From Silvimonas soli (lineage in GTDB: Bacteria > Pseudomonadota > Gammaproteobacteria > Burkholderiales > Chitinibacteraceae): DNA of 64,000 nucleotides. Under the pieces are notes generated by a model. It did not search any database, had not been told where the DNA came from, and saw only the letters and a list, made by a program, of their open reading frames with translations. The number at the start of each line of letters is the position of its first letter. The stretch's first letter is position 1. This document shows positions 34,146-43,202 of this stretch, one piece after another. The position numbers and the translations under genes are program-made. The DNA lies in assembly GCF_030035605.1 (NCBI RefSeq), contig NZ_CP106736.1:2356001-2420000 (forward strand), given 5' to 3'.

Positions 34146-35182
34146 GGGTGTGCCTCCTTGCCGGTCGCCGCTTTGGGCTTATCCTGCAACTGCAGCCACG
34201 GCATTACGCCATTGCCGCTTTTGCCGGTGGCATCCACCACCACTTTGCTGGCCTTCTTGAGCATTTCATCCATGCTTTCCAGATACAAACGCCAGGCAGT
34301 GACATCTTTGGCTTGAATGTAACTCTGGTACACCGAGTCAAAGCGTTGCGCCTCGCCTTGCGCCAGATTCACCACCTGCGCTTTGTAGCCTTCGGCTTCC
34401 TGTTCAATGCGGGCGGCGTCGCCATGGGCACGGGGAATGATGTCGTTGGCGTAGGCTTGGGCCTCGTTGCGGGCGCGTTCCTGATCGGCGCGGGCGCGCT
34501 GCACATCGTTGAAAGCGTCAATGACGGCGGCGGGTGGGTCAACCCGTTCCAGCTGTACCTGAGTCACCAGAATCCCGGCCTTTTCCTGGTCCAGCAAAGT
34601 TTGCAACACCGTGAGCGTTTCTTCGGCGATCTGCTGGCGACGGTTGGACATGGCGGCCTGGATTGGCGTGCGGGAGATCACCTCACGCAGCGCGCTTTCA
34701 GCAGTGACGCGCAAGGCGGCTTCCGGCATGTTCACGCTGAACAGAAACTGCCCGGCATCTTTGATGCGCCAGAACACCGTGCAATCGGCCTCAACGATGT
34801 TCTCGTCGCCGGTCAGCATTTGTTTCTCTCGCGGATCAACCACCGAGGCCTGCGGGCCGTCAACCTGGTTGCCTAGATGAATCTGGTTAATCTGCGTGAC
34901 CTCGGGCAGCATCACCGTTTCAATGGGCCACGGCAGGTGGTAGTGCAGGCCGGAATCCGTGGTTTGCACCCAGCGCCCAAACTGCAGTACCACGCCTTGC
35001 TCGCTGGGTTGCACTTTGTAGATGCCACTGGCCAGCCAGCCCAGCAACACCAGCCCCGCAATCAGCGCGAACCCTTTGCCTTGCAGACCGAGCAAACGCA
35101 AAAAGTAATCCACATGCTGCCAGCGTGCGGCGAGCCATGGTGTGGCGGCCGCGTCTGTGTCGGGAGGCATTGCGCTGGGCAT
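34142..35182 (-). CDS. hflK: HflK, membrane protease modulator (SPFH family)
   Basis: 346 residues from the chosen ATG at 35182 (MPSAMPPDTD). The frame continues upstream, but the extension is Cys/Arg-rich and unlike the family. A transmembrane helix (about 37-56) is followed by the band-7 domain (VQPSEQGVVLQFGRW, then HYHLPWPIETVMLPEVTQIN) and a helical Ala/Glu-rich region (about 230-300). E. coli HflK is longer (419) with a Gly-rich N terminus that is missing here. First gene of hflK-hflC-NRAMP-terC on the - strand. Confidence 0.9.
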   Translation of the reverse strand: MPSAMPPDTDAAATPWLAARWQHVDYFLRLLGLQGKGFALIAGLVLLGWLASGIYKVQPSEQGVVLQFGRWVQTTDSGLHYHLPWPIETVMLPEVTQINQIHLGNQVDGPQASVVDPREKQMLTGDENIVEADCTVFWRIKDAGQFLFSVNMPEAALRVTAESALREVISRTPIQAAMSNRRQQIAEETLTVLQTLLDQEKAGILVTQVQLERVDPPAAVIDAFNDVQRARADQERARNEAQAYANDIIPRAHGDAARIEQEAEGYKAQVVNLAQGEAQRFDSVYQSYIQAKDVTAWRLYLESMDEMLKKASKVVVDATGKSGNGVMPWLQLQDKPKAATGKEAHP

Positions 35183-35377
35183 TATCGGGTTCCGTTGCTG
35201 GGGCTGATACTTTGGGTAGCGGCTGAAGTCGCTTGCCGATAGCGGCGCGAGTCTGACGATTCGCAGCCGATCTCGTTTAACGGGGCGGGATGTGTCTGGT
35301 TTACCGCGGACGCGGTATTTGGCGGGTTTATTTGATTTGGGGCAAAGGCAACGAGCGCACGGCGAGTTGCAACATCG

Positions 35378-35408
35378 ACAGACGCACGCACTTTGCACGC
35401 GCGTCTGT
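35378..35408 (-). other. Hairpin 3' of the helicase gene
   Basis: ACAGACGC (35378-35385) and GCGTCTGT (35401-35408) form a perfect 8-bp stem with a 15-nt loop, six bases beyond the helicase stop. No T-run follows on the - strand, so this is a weak terminator candidate. The 231-bp gap to hflK otherwise shows no gene. Confidence 0.35.
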
Positions 35409-35413
35409 TGCGT

Positions 35414-37402
35414 TTATCGCCGCCGATTCGGTCCGCTAGCGCCACGGCGCACCGGCTTGGCGGGTTTTTTGCCATGCCGATGCCGCGTGTTCTGTACTTG
35501 CAGCAGCTTGTCGATTTCTTCCGAAGTCGATTGCATCAGCGATTGCGCCATTTCACCGCTGGGGAAGGTGTCTGGCATGCGATAGCCGAGCCAGGCGTAG
35601 GCGGAGTACAGCTTGCAGGTGTCTTCCAGATATTGCAGCTCATTGCGTCCGCCCAGGCCCTCCATGCGCAGCAGCGGAGCCGCCTTTTTGTTGGCGCGAC
35701 AGGCGGCCCAGTCTTTCAGGGCGCGTTCGAGCATGGGGATTTTGGTCGAGATCGGGCACAGGCTGAAGGTGAAGCGCTCCGCCAGCGACAGCGGCAATAC
35801 ATCCAGCCATTTGGCTTTTTCCAACTGGTCAGTCAGGTTGGCGGGCAGGAAGAATTCGTCATGTACGTTAATGTGTTTGGTGAACAGTTCCAGCAACGGC
35901 TGCAGCTTGCTCTGGCCGCTGGCGGCGGAGATCTGCTGCAGGTAATCCAGATTAGGCGCCACGAAGAAGCCGGTCGCGGGTAAGGGTTCCGGCTTTTGCT
36001 GGAGCAGCATGGTGATGGCTTTGTGCGTTTGCGCATCCAGCCCGGCCACAAAACCGGTTTCATGCTCGCCAAACCGCCCGGCGCGACCTGCAATCTGTTT
36101 GGCCAGCGAGGCGCTGATCATGCCTTCGGAATAACCATCCCACTTGTTGGCCGTGGTAAAGATCACGCGGCGTGCAGGCGTGTTCAGGCCCATGCCGATG
36201 GCATCGGTGCCGACCACAATGGTGGTTTCGCCTTCAATAAAGCGTTCGGCCTGCGCCTGGCGCACCTCGGGCGACAAATTGCCGTAAATGGCCGATACCG
36301 CAAAGCCTTGCTCGATGGCCTGATCGCGCCAGTTCAGCACTTCGCGGCGCGAGAACGCAATCAGCACATCGCCCGGATGCAGGTTCTTGAGGGAACCCAG
36401 CGGCTGGCGTTCCATTTCCAGCGGAGACTTGCGTTGCAGCTTGCGTACTTCCAGCGTGCCGCCCACACGTTTGACTAGCGATTCAATGGCTTCTTCAGCC
36501 TCCAGCGCGCCCAGCAGATACACCGTGTTGGCTGGCACGCCACAGACGGCGGCAGTCCACGCCGCGCCGCGATCCGGATCATCCAGCAGCTGGATTTCAT
36601 CAATCACCGCCACATCAATCGCCCGGTTGGGGTTGAGCATTTCCACCGTGCTGGCCACATGCGTGGCGTCCGGGTGCAGTTTGCGTTGCTCGCCGGTAAT
36701 CAGGCTGACCGCAACCCCGGCGTCAAGCAGGCGGTGGTAGTTTTCCAGAGCCAGCAAACGCAACGGCGCCAGATAAACACCGGATTTGGCCAGTGCCAGA
36801 TGTTCCATCGCCTGGTGGGTTTTGCCGGAATTGGTCGGCCCCAGCACCGCAATGAAATGGCGCCTCATCTGCTGCGCCAGCGTGAACGATTCCGGGTACA
36901 GCGACAGGTTGATCGCATCGTGCGTTTTGGCGGCTTGGCGCGTAGCTACGCCGGTGCTGAGTAACGATTCAATCCGTTCCACCGCCAGTTTGCAGCGAAA
37001 ACGCGCCAGTTCGTACTTGGCCTGGAACGCGTTGTAGGCACTACTGGGGTCGAGTTCGTATTCCTGCGAGATCTTGGCGATCCCCAACGCGCACTGCAGC
37101 AGTTGTTGCTCCAGTTTTTCGCGTGCGGCGGCATTCCAGCGCTCTTGCAACAAGGCCAGTCGTTCCGCTGTACCGAGTTTGCGCCACTTGTTGGTCTTGC
37201 CCAGAAAGCCTTCATCCGGCACCAGGTGATAAGGCACCACCCGCTTGTTCACCACAATCTCGCCATGTACTGACACCGCGTAACTACCTTCGGTAGTCAC
37301 CAGAGTGGCCTGGTGCACCTGCAGGTAATCGTTCAGGGCCGAGGTTTCGGGCGTTTCAAGCAGGGTATCGGTCATAAGTTCGGGCCGGTGCAAAAAAGAC
37401 AT
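35414..37402 (-). CDS. SUV3-like RNA helicase
   Basis: About 662 residues from the ATG at 37402 (MSFLHRPELM); an ATG at 37375 (MTDTLLETP) is equally plausible as neither has a clear SD. It is a superfamily 2 helicase of the mitochondrial SUV3 type. Motif I is GPTNSGKT (about 191-198), motif II is VIDEIQLLDD (about 265-274, DEIQ instead of DEAD) and motif VI is QIAGRAGRFG (about 434-443). The C terminus is a very basic tail (KKPAKPVRRGASGPNRRR) that may bind RNA. SUV3 enzymes unwind RNA for degradation with PNPase; that partner is not in the window. Confidence 0.88.
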   Translation of the reverse strand: MSFLHRPELMTDTLLETPETSALNDYLQVHQATLVTTEGSYAVSVHGEIVVNKRVVPYHLVPDEGFLGKTNKWRKLGTAERLALLQERWNAAAREKLEQQLLQCALGIAKISQEYELDPSSAYNAFQAKYELARFRCKLAVERIESLLSTGVATRQAAKTHDAINLSLYPESFTLAQQMRRHFIAVLGPTNSGKTHQAMEHLALAKSGVYLAPLRLLALENYHRLLDAGVAVSLITGEQRKLHPDATHVASTVEMLNPNRAIDVAVIDEIQLLDDPDRGAAWTAAVCGVPANTVYLLGALEAEEAIESLVKRVGGTLEVRKLQRKSPLEMERQPLGSLKNLHPGDVLIAFSRREVLNWRDQAIEQGFAVSAIYGNLSPEVRQAQAERFIEGETTIVVGTDAIGMGLNTPARRVIFTTANKWDGYSEGMISASLAKQIAGRAGRFGEHETGFVAGLDAQTHKAITMLLQQKPEPLPATGFFVAPNLDYLQQISAASGQSKLQPLLELFTKHINVHDEFFLPANLTDQLEKAKWLDVLPLSLAERFTFSLCPISTKIPMLERALKDWAACRANKKAAPLLRMEGLGGRNELQYLEDTCKLYSAYAWLGYRMPDTFPSGEMAQSLMQSTSEEIDKLLQVQNTRHRHGKKPAKPVRRGASGPNRRR

Positions 37403-37479
37403 GACCGAATTGTAGGTGCAGTTTGCTGCGTCGCGGGATTTGCATGACATTGCGTCGCAAAATCCGCGTTACCGGACCT

Positions 37480-37519
37480 GGAAAAATCCAAAGCCCAACG
37501 GTAAGGCTGGGCTTTGGAT
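37480..37519 (-). terminator. Intrinsic terminator of the phosphonate operon
   Basis: A perfect 12-bp stem (37486-37497 with 37508-37519, 10-nt loop) is followed on the - strand by TTTTTCC. It lies 33 bp past the phnX stop and ends the phnDCE-ADH-phnX transcript. Confidence 0.8.
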
Positions 37520-37552
37520 TCTGCATATGAGCTGACCGGACCGACTTGCTAC

Positions 37553-38380
37553 TCAGGGCGTTTCGCCCGCCTTGATTCGTGCATCAATGGCCATGACGAT
37601 TTCTGGCAAGTCTGCCACCGAATCAATCACGTAATGCGCCCCGGCACCCAGCAGCCGTTCGCTGGCAATGGCTTTACGCCGGGCGATTTGCTCTGGTGTC
37701 GCCCCGGCCATTTCGGCGAGCGAATAACCCACCTCGTTGCCCGAAACGGTCACGCCCACGCACCACATGCCCGCGTTACGGCCTTCTTCAATGCCGGGAG
37801 TGGTGTCATCAATCTTGATGCATTGGCGCACGTCACTCACCGCCAGTGCCAGGACGTTGGCCAGCGCCATATACGGGCCTGGGCGGCCACCGGCGGGCAG
37901 TTCATCCCCGGCCACGGCATAGTCTGGCGAGACTCCCGCCGGAATGGCATTTGCCAGCACCACATTCAGCACTTCGCGTGGATAACCGGAGCATGAGCCA
38001 ATCTTGATACCTGCGTTGCGCAACCAGGTCAGTACTTCCGGAGCGCCGGCAATCGGTGCCGAATAGTCGCCAACCCGGGTCAATTGCAGCGGCATGAAGC
38101 GCCGGTACATGGCGTCGATATCGGCGTCGGTCGACGGATGGCCCATCTTGTCTTGCCATTGTTGCTGAATGGCCGGCTCGGCCAGCAGCGCGCTGATGTG
38201 CTGCCATTTGGATAAACCCATCGGGCCGCGCGCCTGTTCCAGACTGATCTGGATGCCAAACTGGGCAAACACTTCGACGAAAATCTGGGTAGGAGCGAGC
38301 GAGCCGAAATCGACCAGCGTACCTGCCCAGTCAAAGATGGCCGCCTGCACGGCGGGTTTGTTCTCAAAATGCGCGTTCAT
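37553..38380 (-). CDS. phnX: Phosphonoacetaldehyde hydrolase (phosphonatase) PhnX
   Basis: 275-residue HAD-superfamily enzyme cleaving the C-P bond of phosphonoacetaldehyde to acetaldehyde and phosphate. The HAD nucleophile motif is IFDWAGTLVD (D17, with the phosphonatase-specific Ala at 19). The Schiff-base lysine is K58 in MGLSKWQH. SGYPREV and KIDDTTPGIEEGRNAGM complete the family signature. Last gene of the phn operon. phnW, the aminotransferase that usually supplies the substrate, is not in the window. Confidence 0.95.
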   Translation of the reverse strand: MNAHFENKPAVQAAIFDWAGTLVDFGSLAPTQIFVEVFAQFGIQISLEQARGPMGLSKWQHISALLAEPAIQQQWQDKMGHPSTDADIDAMYRRFMPLQLTRVGDYSAPIAGAPEVLTWLRNAGIKIGSCSGYPREVLNVVLANAIPAGVSPDYAVAGDELPAGGRPGPYMALANVLALAVSDVRQCIKIDDTTPGIEEGRNAGMWCVGVTVSGNEVGYSLAEMAGATPEQIARRKAIASERLLGAGAHYVIDSVADLPEIVMAIDARIKAGETP

Positions 38381-38392
38381 GATTGATGACCT

Positions 38393-39499
38393 TCAGTTGG
38401 GATGTTTGTCGCCGGGAATGATGAAATTGCGGCCACGCGGGCCTTGCAGTGCCTGGTCGATCCGGCCATCCCAGTCGGCTTCGGCCAGACCATAGTCGGC
38501 GGGGTCGGTACTCACGCCCAGGTCTTCCAGAAAATCGCGCAAATGCTGGACGGCATTGCCCGCGCTGGTTGCGTCAAAAATCCGCAGCAGCAGGGCGTCC
38601 AGTTCGGCATCGGCGCCCACGGCCATTTCCATGATGCGGGGCAAGCTGAAGGAGCACGCAATGCCATGGGCCACGCCTTGCTGCAGGGTGATGTCATAAG
38701 ACAGCGAGTGCGCCAGCGCGGTACGCGTATTGGAGAACGCCAGGCCCGCCTGCAGTGCTGCCACCGCCATGCGTTCACGCAGGGTGACGTCATCCAGGTT
38801 AGCCAGCAGACGCGGCAAGGTGGCGATGATTTCGCGGGCTGCCGTCACGGCCAGGGTGGCGGATACCGGGTTGCGATGGATATTCCAAAGCGATTCCAGT
38901 GCATGCGACAACGCATCAAGGCCACTGGCCAAGGTGCTGGCGCGAGGCAATGTCACCATCAGGTCGGCATCGATAATGGCGGCTTCGGGCCACGACCACG
39001 GCTGATGCAACGAGTATTTGCGCGCCGCTTGCTGATCCCAGATGGTGGCCCACGGTGTTACTTCACTGCCGGTGCCTGCGGTGGTTGGAATGGCGATCAG
39101 CGTTTTGGCTTGCCCGCGCAATGGCGCGCTGCTATCGGTGCTGGTGAGCAGGGTAAGCAGTTCGTCAAAGGTGCGCGATGGTGTGGGTGCCAGCATGGCC
39201 TTGGCGCAATCGATCACGCTGCCGCCGCCCAGCGCGATAATGCAATCGGCATCGGCATAGTGCTGCCACACGCGCTGGTACATCGGCCGGAGCCAGCTCA
39301 CGTCCGGGTTGGGTTGTACGTCGGACTCGATGGCCAGCAAACGCTCGCCCAGCAAATCGGCCAGCCGCTGGTTAATGCCCAGAGAGGCGGCTTCGGGAAA
39401 AGTGATCAGGATTGCGCGGCGGTTGCCGAGCAGCGCGGACAGTCCGTCCAGCGCTCCGCGCCCGGCGTGGATATCGACAGGGTTCTGGTAGTGCCACAT
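38393..39499 (-). CDS. Iron-containing alcohol dehydrogenase in the phosphonate operon
   Basis: 368 residues of the group III (Fe-dependent) alcohol dehydrogenase family. The NAD-binding IIALGGGSVIDCAKAML is followed by the metal-site regions GLDALSHALESLW and ALAHSLSYDITLQQGVAHGI. The start at 39499 (MWHYQNPVDIHAG) is preferred over an upstream extension. It is sandwiched between phnE and phnX, so it likely either oxidises a hydroxyethylphosphonate-type substrate to phosphonoacetaldehyde or reduces the acetaldehyde released by PhnX. The first idea would explain the lack of phnW. Confidence 0.85.
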   Translation of the reverse strand: MWHYQNPVDIHAGRGALDGLSALLGNRRAILITFPEAASLGINQRLADLLGERLLAIESDVQPNPDVSWLRPMYQRVWQHYADADCIIALGGGSVIDCAKAMLAPTPSRTFDELLTLLTSTDSSAPLRGQAKTLIAIPTTAGTGSEVTPWATIWDQQAARKYSLHQPWSWPEAAIIDADLMVTLPRASTLASGLDALSHALESLWNIHRNPVSATLAVTAAREIIATLPRLLANLDDVTLRERMAVAALQAGLAFSNTRTALAHSLSYDITLQQGVAHGIACSFSLPRIMEMAVGADAELDALLLRIFDATSAGNAVQHLRDFLEDLGVSTDPADYGLAEADWDGRIDQALQGPRGRNFIIPGDKHPN

Positions 39500-39540
39500 G
39501 GGGTAAATTCCGTTTTGTTTTTCTGGTGGGCGCCAGCGCA

Positions 39541-40350
39541 TTAGCCGCGCTGGATGGCCCGGCGCAAGCGCGATGAAATGGCATCCGCCGCAATCACCAT
39601 GACGGCGATAACGATGATGCAGGTGGCCGACTGCGGGTATTTGAAGAGCTTGAGGCTGCTCAGCAACTCGAAACCCAGCCCGCCCGCGCCGACCATGCCC
39701 AGCACGGTGGCCGAACGCAGGTTGACTTCAAAGCGGTACAGAATCACGGCGATCCAGGCGGTGATGACTTGTGGTATCACGCCAAATACGATCACTTGTA
39801 GTGGCCGGGCGCCGGTGGCTTCCAGTGCCTCGATCGGGCCCTGGTCGATTTCTTCGATGCTTTCAGCAAAGAATTTGCCCAGCATCCCCACGCCATGCAG
39901 CGCCAGAGCCAGCACGCCAGGAAATGGCCCGAGGCCGACGGCGGAGACGAAAATCAGCGCCAGAATGAGCTCATTGATACTGCGGATCAGGTTGAACAAT
40001 TGCCGCGCGCCCTGATACAGCAGCCACGGCATATGCAGATTGCGTGCCGCCAGCAAAGACAGCGGTACGGCAAAGATCACGCCGAAAACTGTGCCCCACA
40101 GCGCGATCTGGAAGGTCTCCAGCGCCGGGCCGATCAGCCGGGGCAATATCTTCCAGTCTGGCGGTATGGTGCGGCCGATAAAATCGGCAATTTGCGGCAG
40201 GCCGCCAGCCAGATCACTCCAGCTCAGTTGCGCACCGGCGGCGCTCCATTGCAGCACCACAATGCCGATGACCATCGCGGCGCCCAGGCTCAACCATTGC
40301 GCGGAGTTTTTAGGCCCGCTGACCAGCCATTGATGCTTGAACGTGCTCAT
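39541..40350 (-). CDS. phnE: Phosphonate ABC transporter permease PhnE
   Basis: 269 residues from the ATG at 40350 (MSTFKHQWLVSGP), which overlaps the phnC stop as ATGA. The upstream frame extension is an out-of-context reading of phnC. About six hydrophobic helices are present; the binding-protein-dependent permease loop is EALEATGARPLQVIVFGVIP (about 170-190). GTVFGVIFAVPLSLLAARNL is typical of PhnE. Imports phosphonate across the inner membrane with PhnC and PhnD. Confidence 0.93.
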   Translation of the reverse strand: MSTFKHQWLVSGPKNSAQWLSLGAAMVIGIVVLQWSAAGAQLSWSDLAGGLPQIADFIGRTIPPDWKILPRLIGPALETFQIALWGTVFGVIFAVPLSLLAARNLHMPWLLYQGARQLFNLIRSINELILALIFVSAVGLGPFPGVLALALHGVGMLGKFFAESIEEIDQGPIEALEATGARPLQVIVFGVIPQVITAWIAVILYRFEVNLRSATVLGMVGAGGLGFELLSSLKLFKYPQSATCIIVIAVMVIAADAISSRLRRAIQRG

Positions 40351-41159
40351 TGCAGTACCTCCAGGCCCACGGCATGTGTGATTGCGGTCGCGGGAGTGAG
40401 ACTCACCGGGGCCATGGTCGGCGCTGATGCATCCTGGCCCGGATAGATGCGCTGCAAGTCCGCCTCGGTCAGCGCACCTTCGCGGCTGTCGAACACAATA
40501 CGACCCTGCGCCAGACCCACAATGCGGTCGCCAAATTCGCGGGCGTATTCCACCTGATGCAGGTTGCACACCACGGTGATGCCTAGTTCCCGCGTGGCAT
40601 CGCGCAGGTATTGCAACACCATGCGTGCGCTTTGCGGATCAAGACTGGCCACCGGTTCATCGGCCAGAATCACCCGCGGCTGCTGGGCCAGGGCGCGGGC
40701 AATCCCCACGCGCTGCATTTGCCCGCCGGAAAGCGAACTGGCGCGCGCCGTGGCTTTGGCGGCCAGACCAACCCGGCGTAAACACTCATGAGCCAGAGCG
40801 ACGTCTTCACGCTTGAACAGCTGAAGTATTGAGGTGAACGTCGGCAGCGCACCCAGGCGGCCAGTCAGCACGTTTTTGAGGACCGACAAACGCAGAACCA
40901 GGTGATGGTGCTGGAAAATCATCGCCACCTGGCGACGCAAAGCACGGGTGGTGCCAGGCTGGTTGGCATCCAGCCCGGTGACTTCCAGTTCGCCCGAGTC
41001 CGCCGTCACCAGCCGGTTCATACAGCGCAGCAGTGTCGATTTGCCCGCGCCCGACTGTCCCAGGATAACCACGAATTCTCCCGGTGCGACATCCAGATCG
41101 ATGCCGCGCAGAACCAGGTTGTCACCCCAGGATTTGGTGAGTTGGCGTACGTGAATCAT
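40347..41159 (-). CDS. phnC: Phosphonate ABC transporter ATPase PhnC
   Basis: 270-residue ABC ATPase. Walker A is LGQSGAGKSTLLR (about 34-46), the Q-loop is MIFQHHHLVLRLSVLKNVL, the signature is SSLSGGQMQRVGIARAL and Walker B is VILADEPVASLD. The H-loop His is in VVCNLHQVEYA. The distinctive LRRQVAMIFQHHHLV segment is typical of PhnC. Overlaps phnD upstream and phnE downstream by four bases each, a tightly coupled cassette. Confidence 0.95.
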   Translation of the reverse strand: MIHVRQLTKSWGDNLVLRGIDLDVAPGEFVVILGQSGAGKSTLLRCMNRLVTADSGELEVTGLDANQPGTTRALRRQVAMIFQHHHLVLRLSVLKNVLTGRLGALPTFTSILQLFKREDVALAHECLRRVGLAAKATARASSLSGGQMQRVGIARALAQQPRVILADEPVASLDPQSARMVLQYLRDATRELGITVVCNLHQVEYAREFGDRIVGLAQGRIVFDSREGALTEADLQRIYPGQDASAPTMAPVSLTPATAITHAVGLEVLQ

Positions 41160-42031
41160 TTCATTTTCCGCAAATCAAGCTCGAGCACCTTGGCGGTTTC
41201 GCGAATGATGTCATAGGCGGCATCGTTGGTCGGCTGAAAGCCCGCCAGCATGCCTTGGTCGCCCCATGGCAGGTCTTTGATATTGGCAAAAGCCTTGCTC
41301 AGTTTTTCTTTGGTGGCCGGGTCCAGATCTTTACGCCAGACCATCGGCGATTCCGGGATCGGGCTGGAAGTCCACACCACCTTGAAGTCATCTTGCTTCA
41401 CGACGCCACGAGCGATGGCAGAGGCGAGAATCCGGTCAGCCACAGCAGCAGCGTCGACCTTTTTGTTTGCCACAGCCAGGATGCTGGCGTCGTGCGAGCC
41501 CGAAAACACAGTGCGCGAGAACAGTTTGTCTGTGTCATAACCCGCTTTCTGCAAAGCGGCTTTGGGGAACAAGTGGCCCGAGGTGGAGCTTGGATCAACA
41601 AAAGCGAAGGTATGGCCCTTCAGTTGCGCCAGCGAGCTGATATCCGACTCTTTGCGCACGATGATCAGGCTGTGGTACGCACTGGAGTTGTTTTTCTTGG
41701 TGACCGCAACCGCAAATGCTTCGGCATCAGCCACCTGATTGGCCAGCGCGTAAGAGAACGGCCCCAGATAAGCGACATCCAGCTTGCCCGAACGCAGTGC
41801 TTCAATCACGCCGTTGTAGTCGGTTGCCACAAACGGCTTGATGGTCAGACCGGTTTGCTGATGCAGGCTTTCCAGTACTTGTTTGCTGCTTTCAACCATG
41901 GCTTGGGAGTCTTCGGACGGAATCAGGCCGATGGTGAGCGTGGTTTTAGGTTCGGCTTGGGCCGGGGTAGCAACCAGCAGCGGCAACACCGCCAGACAGA
42001 GCGCGGACAGCAAAGACGACATGCGTTTCAT
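41156..42031 (-). CDS. phnD: Phosphonate ABC transporter substrate-binding protein PhnD
   Basis: 291 residues with a Sec signal peptide (cleavage likely after ATPAQA, residue 26) and a PhnD/SsuA-type binding fold. LTIGLIPSEDSQAMVESSKQ, LDVAYLGPFSYALANQVADA and GHTFAFVDPSSTSGHLFPKA are the typical phosphonate-ligand loops (about 128-150). It acts in the periplasm. First gene of the operon, with an AGG-type SD before the ATG, divergent from the LysR gene across 109 bp. Confidence 0.95.
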   Translation of the reverse strand: MKRMSSLLSALCLAVLPLLVATPAQAEPKTTLTIGLIPSEDSQAMVESSKQVLESLHQQTGLTIKPFVATDYNGVIEALRSGKLDVAYLGPFSYALANQVADAEAFAVAVTKKNNSSAYHSLIIVRKESDISSLAQLKGHTFAFVDPSSTSGHLFPKAALQKAGYDTDKLFSRTVFSGSHDASILAVANKKVDAAAVADRILASAIARGVVKQDDFKVVWTSSPIPESPMVWRKDLDPATKEKLSKAFANIKDLPWGDQGMLAGFQPTNDAAYDIIRETAKVLELDLRKMK

Positions 42032-42122
42032 GGCAAACCTCGTGACAGGGAGAATGCCGCAGAGATTAACGACGTAATGTGACAGTCATCTGAGCGGTTC
42101 AACATGTCTTTGCCCAGCAAAC

Positions 42123-42139
42123 TATAGAAGGAATCTATA
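42123..42139 (+). promoter_or_regulatory. LysR-type palindrome enclosing the regulator's own ribosome-binding site
   Basis: TATAGA (42123-42128) and TCTATA (42134-42139) form a perfect inverted repeat of the ATAG-N7-CTAT type used by LysR regulators. The central AGGA is the only SD for the gene starting at 42141. It lies in the divergent phnD-lysR spacer, so binding could control both the regulator and the phn operon. Confidence 0.55.
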
Positions 42140-42140
42140 C

Positions 42141-43034
42141 ATGAGCACTGCCCGGTTCCGCGCCTTCCTCGCGGTGGCGCGCTACGGCAGCTTCAGCGCC
42201 GGTGCCCGCGCTTTGGGGCTGAGCCAGCCCACGCTGACGGCACAAGTGCAGGCGCTGGAAAAACAACACAATGTGGAGTTGTTTGTGCGCCATGGCCGGC
42301 GGCTGCAATTGTCTGAAGTTGGCCAGCAACTGCTGCCATTCGCCCAGCAACTGGCTTCGCTGGAAACCGATGCGTACAACCTGCTGCACGATTCAGGCAG
42401 GCTCACTCGTGGCCAGTTAAAGCTGGGCGCGGTGGGGCCGTTTCATGTGATCGAGATGGTTGATGCATACCGGCGCCAATATCCCGATATCGAGATATCG
42501 ATCCGCATCGGTAATTCCGCTGCGGTGCTGGCTGATCTGGAAAACTACATCACCGATATCGCGGTGCTGGCCGGTCAGCATGATGATCCGCGCTTTGCCA
42601 TTCACAGTTACGCTCGTCATCGCGTGGTGTTGTTTGCCAATGTGGCGCATCCGTTTGCCCATCGCGGCAGCATTTCGCTGGCCGAGTTGCACCAGCAACC
42701 CTTGCTGCGCCGGGAAAAAGGCTCAACTACCCGCGCCGCGCTTGATCTGGCGCTGCAGCAAGCGGGCGTCAAACCCCATATGTCGATGGAGATTGGCAGT
42801 CGCGAGGCGCTGCGTGAAGCCGTTATCCGTGGCTTGGGTTTGGGTACGGTGTCCGAGGCCGAATTCATTGCGCACCCGGATATCCGTATCGTGCGGCTCG
42901 AGGGCGACCCGGTACACACCGAAACCTATGTTTACTGCCTGGCTGAGCGGCGACACAGCTTGCTGATTTCGTCGTTCTTTGAGCAGGCATTGTCCGGCGA
43001 GCCGAAAAGGCAGGCGGAGCTGACTAGCACGTAA
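42141..43034 (+). CDS. LysR-family regulator divergent from the phosphonate operon
   Basis: 297 residues. The N-terminal winged helix reads MSTARFRAFLAVARYGSFSA, with ALGLSQPTLTAQVQALEKQH as the recognition region, and a periplasmic-binding-like effector domain follows (about 90-295). Divergent orientation to phnD, 109 bp apart, is the classical LTTR arrangement, so it probably senses a phosphonate or its breakdown product. Its start follows AGGA at nine-base spacing inside the palindrome described at 42123-42139. Confidence 0.9.
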   Translation: MSTARFRAFLAVARYGSFSAGARALGLSQPTLTAQVQALEKQHNVELFVRHGRRLQLSEVGQQLLPFAQQLASLETDAYNLLHDSGRLTRGQLKLGAVGPFHVIEMVDAYRRQYPDIEISIRIGNSAAVLADLENYITDIAVLAGQHDDPRFAIHSYARHRVVLFANVAHPFAHRGSISLAELHQQPLLRREKGSTTRAALDLALQQAGVKPHMSMEIGSREALREAVIRGLGLGTVSEAEFIAHPDIRIVRLEGDPVHTETYVYCLAERRHSLLISSFFEQALSGEPKRQAELTST

Positions 43035-43202
43035 TGTGCGCTGCGATATTTGATACTCATCAACGATCAGTGCGGCAATAAAACAAGCTGCCGCTGTCAA
43101 TTAATGCCCATCATACAAAACGGTATGCCGGGCAAAATCAGTCCAATGCAAAAGGCATAAGGCAGCGGGGTTGTACGGTTTTTTCATGCAGAAAGCCCGA
43201 AA

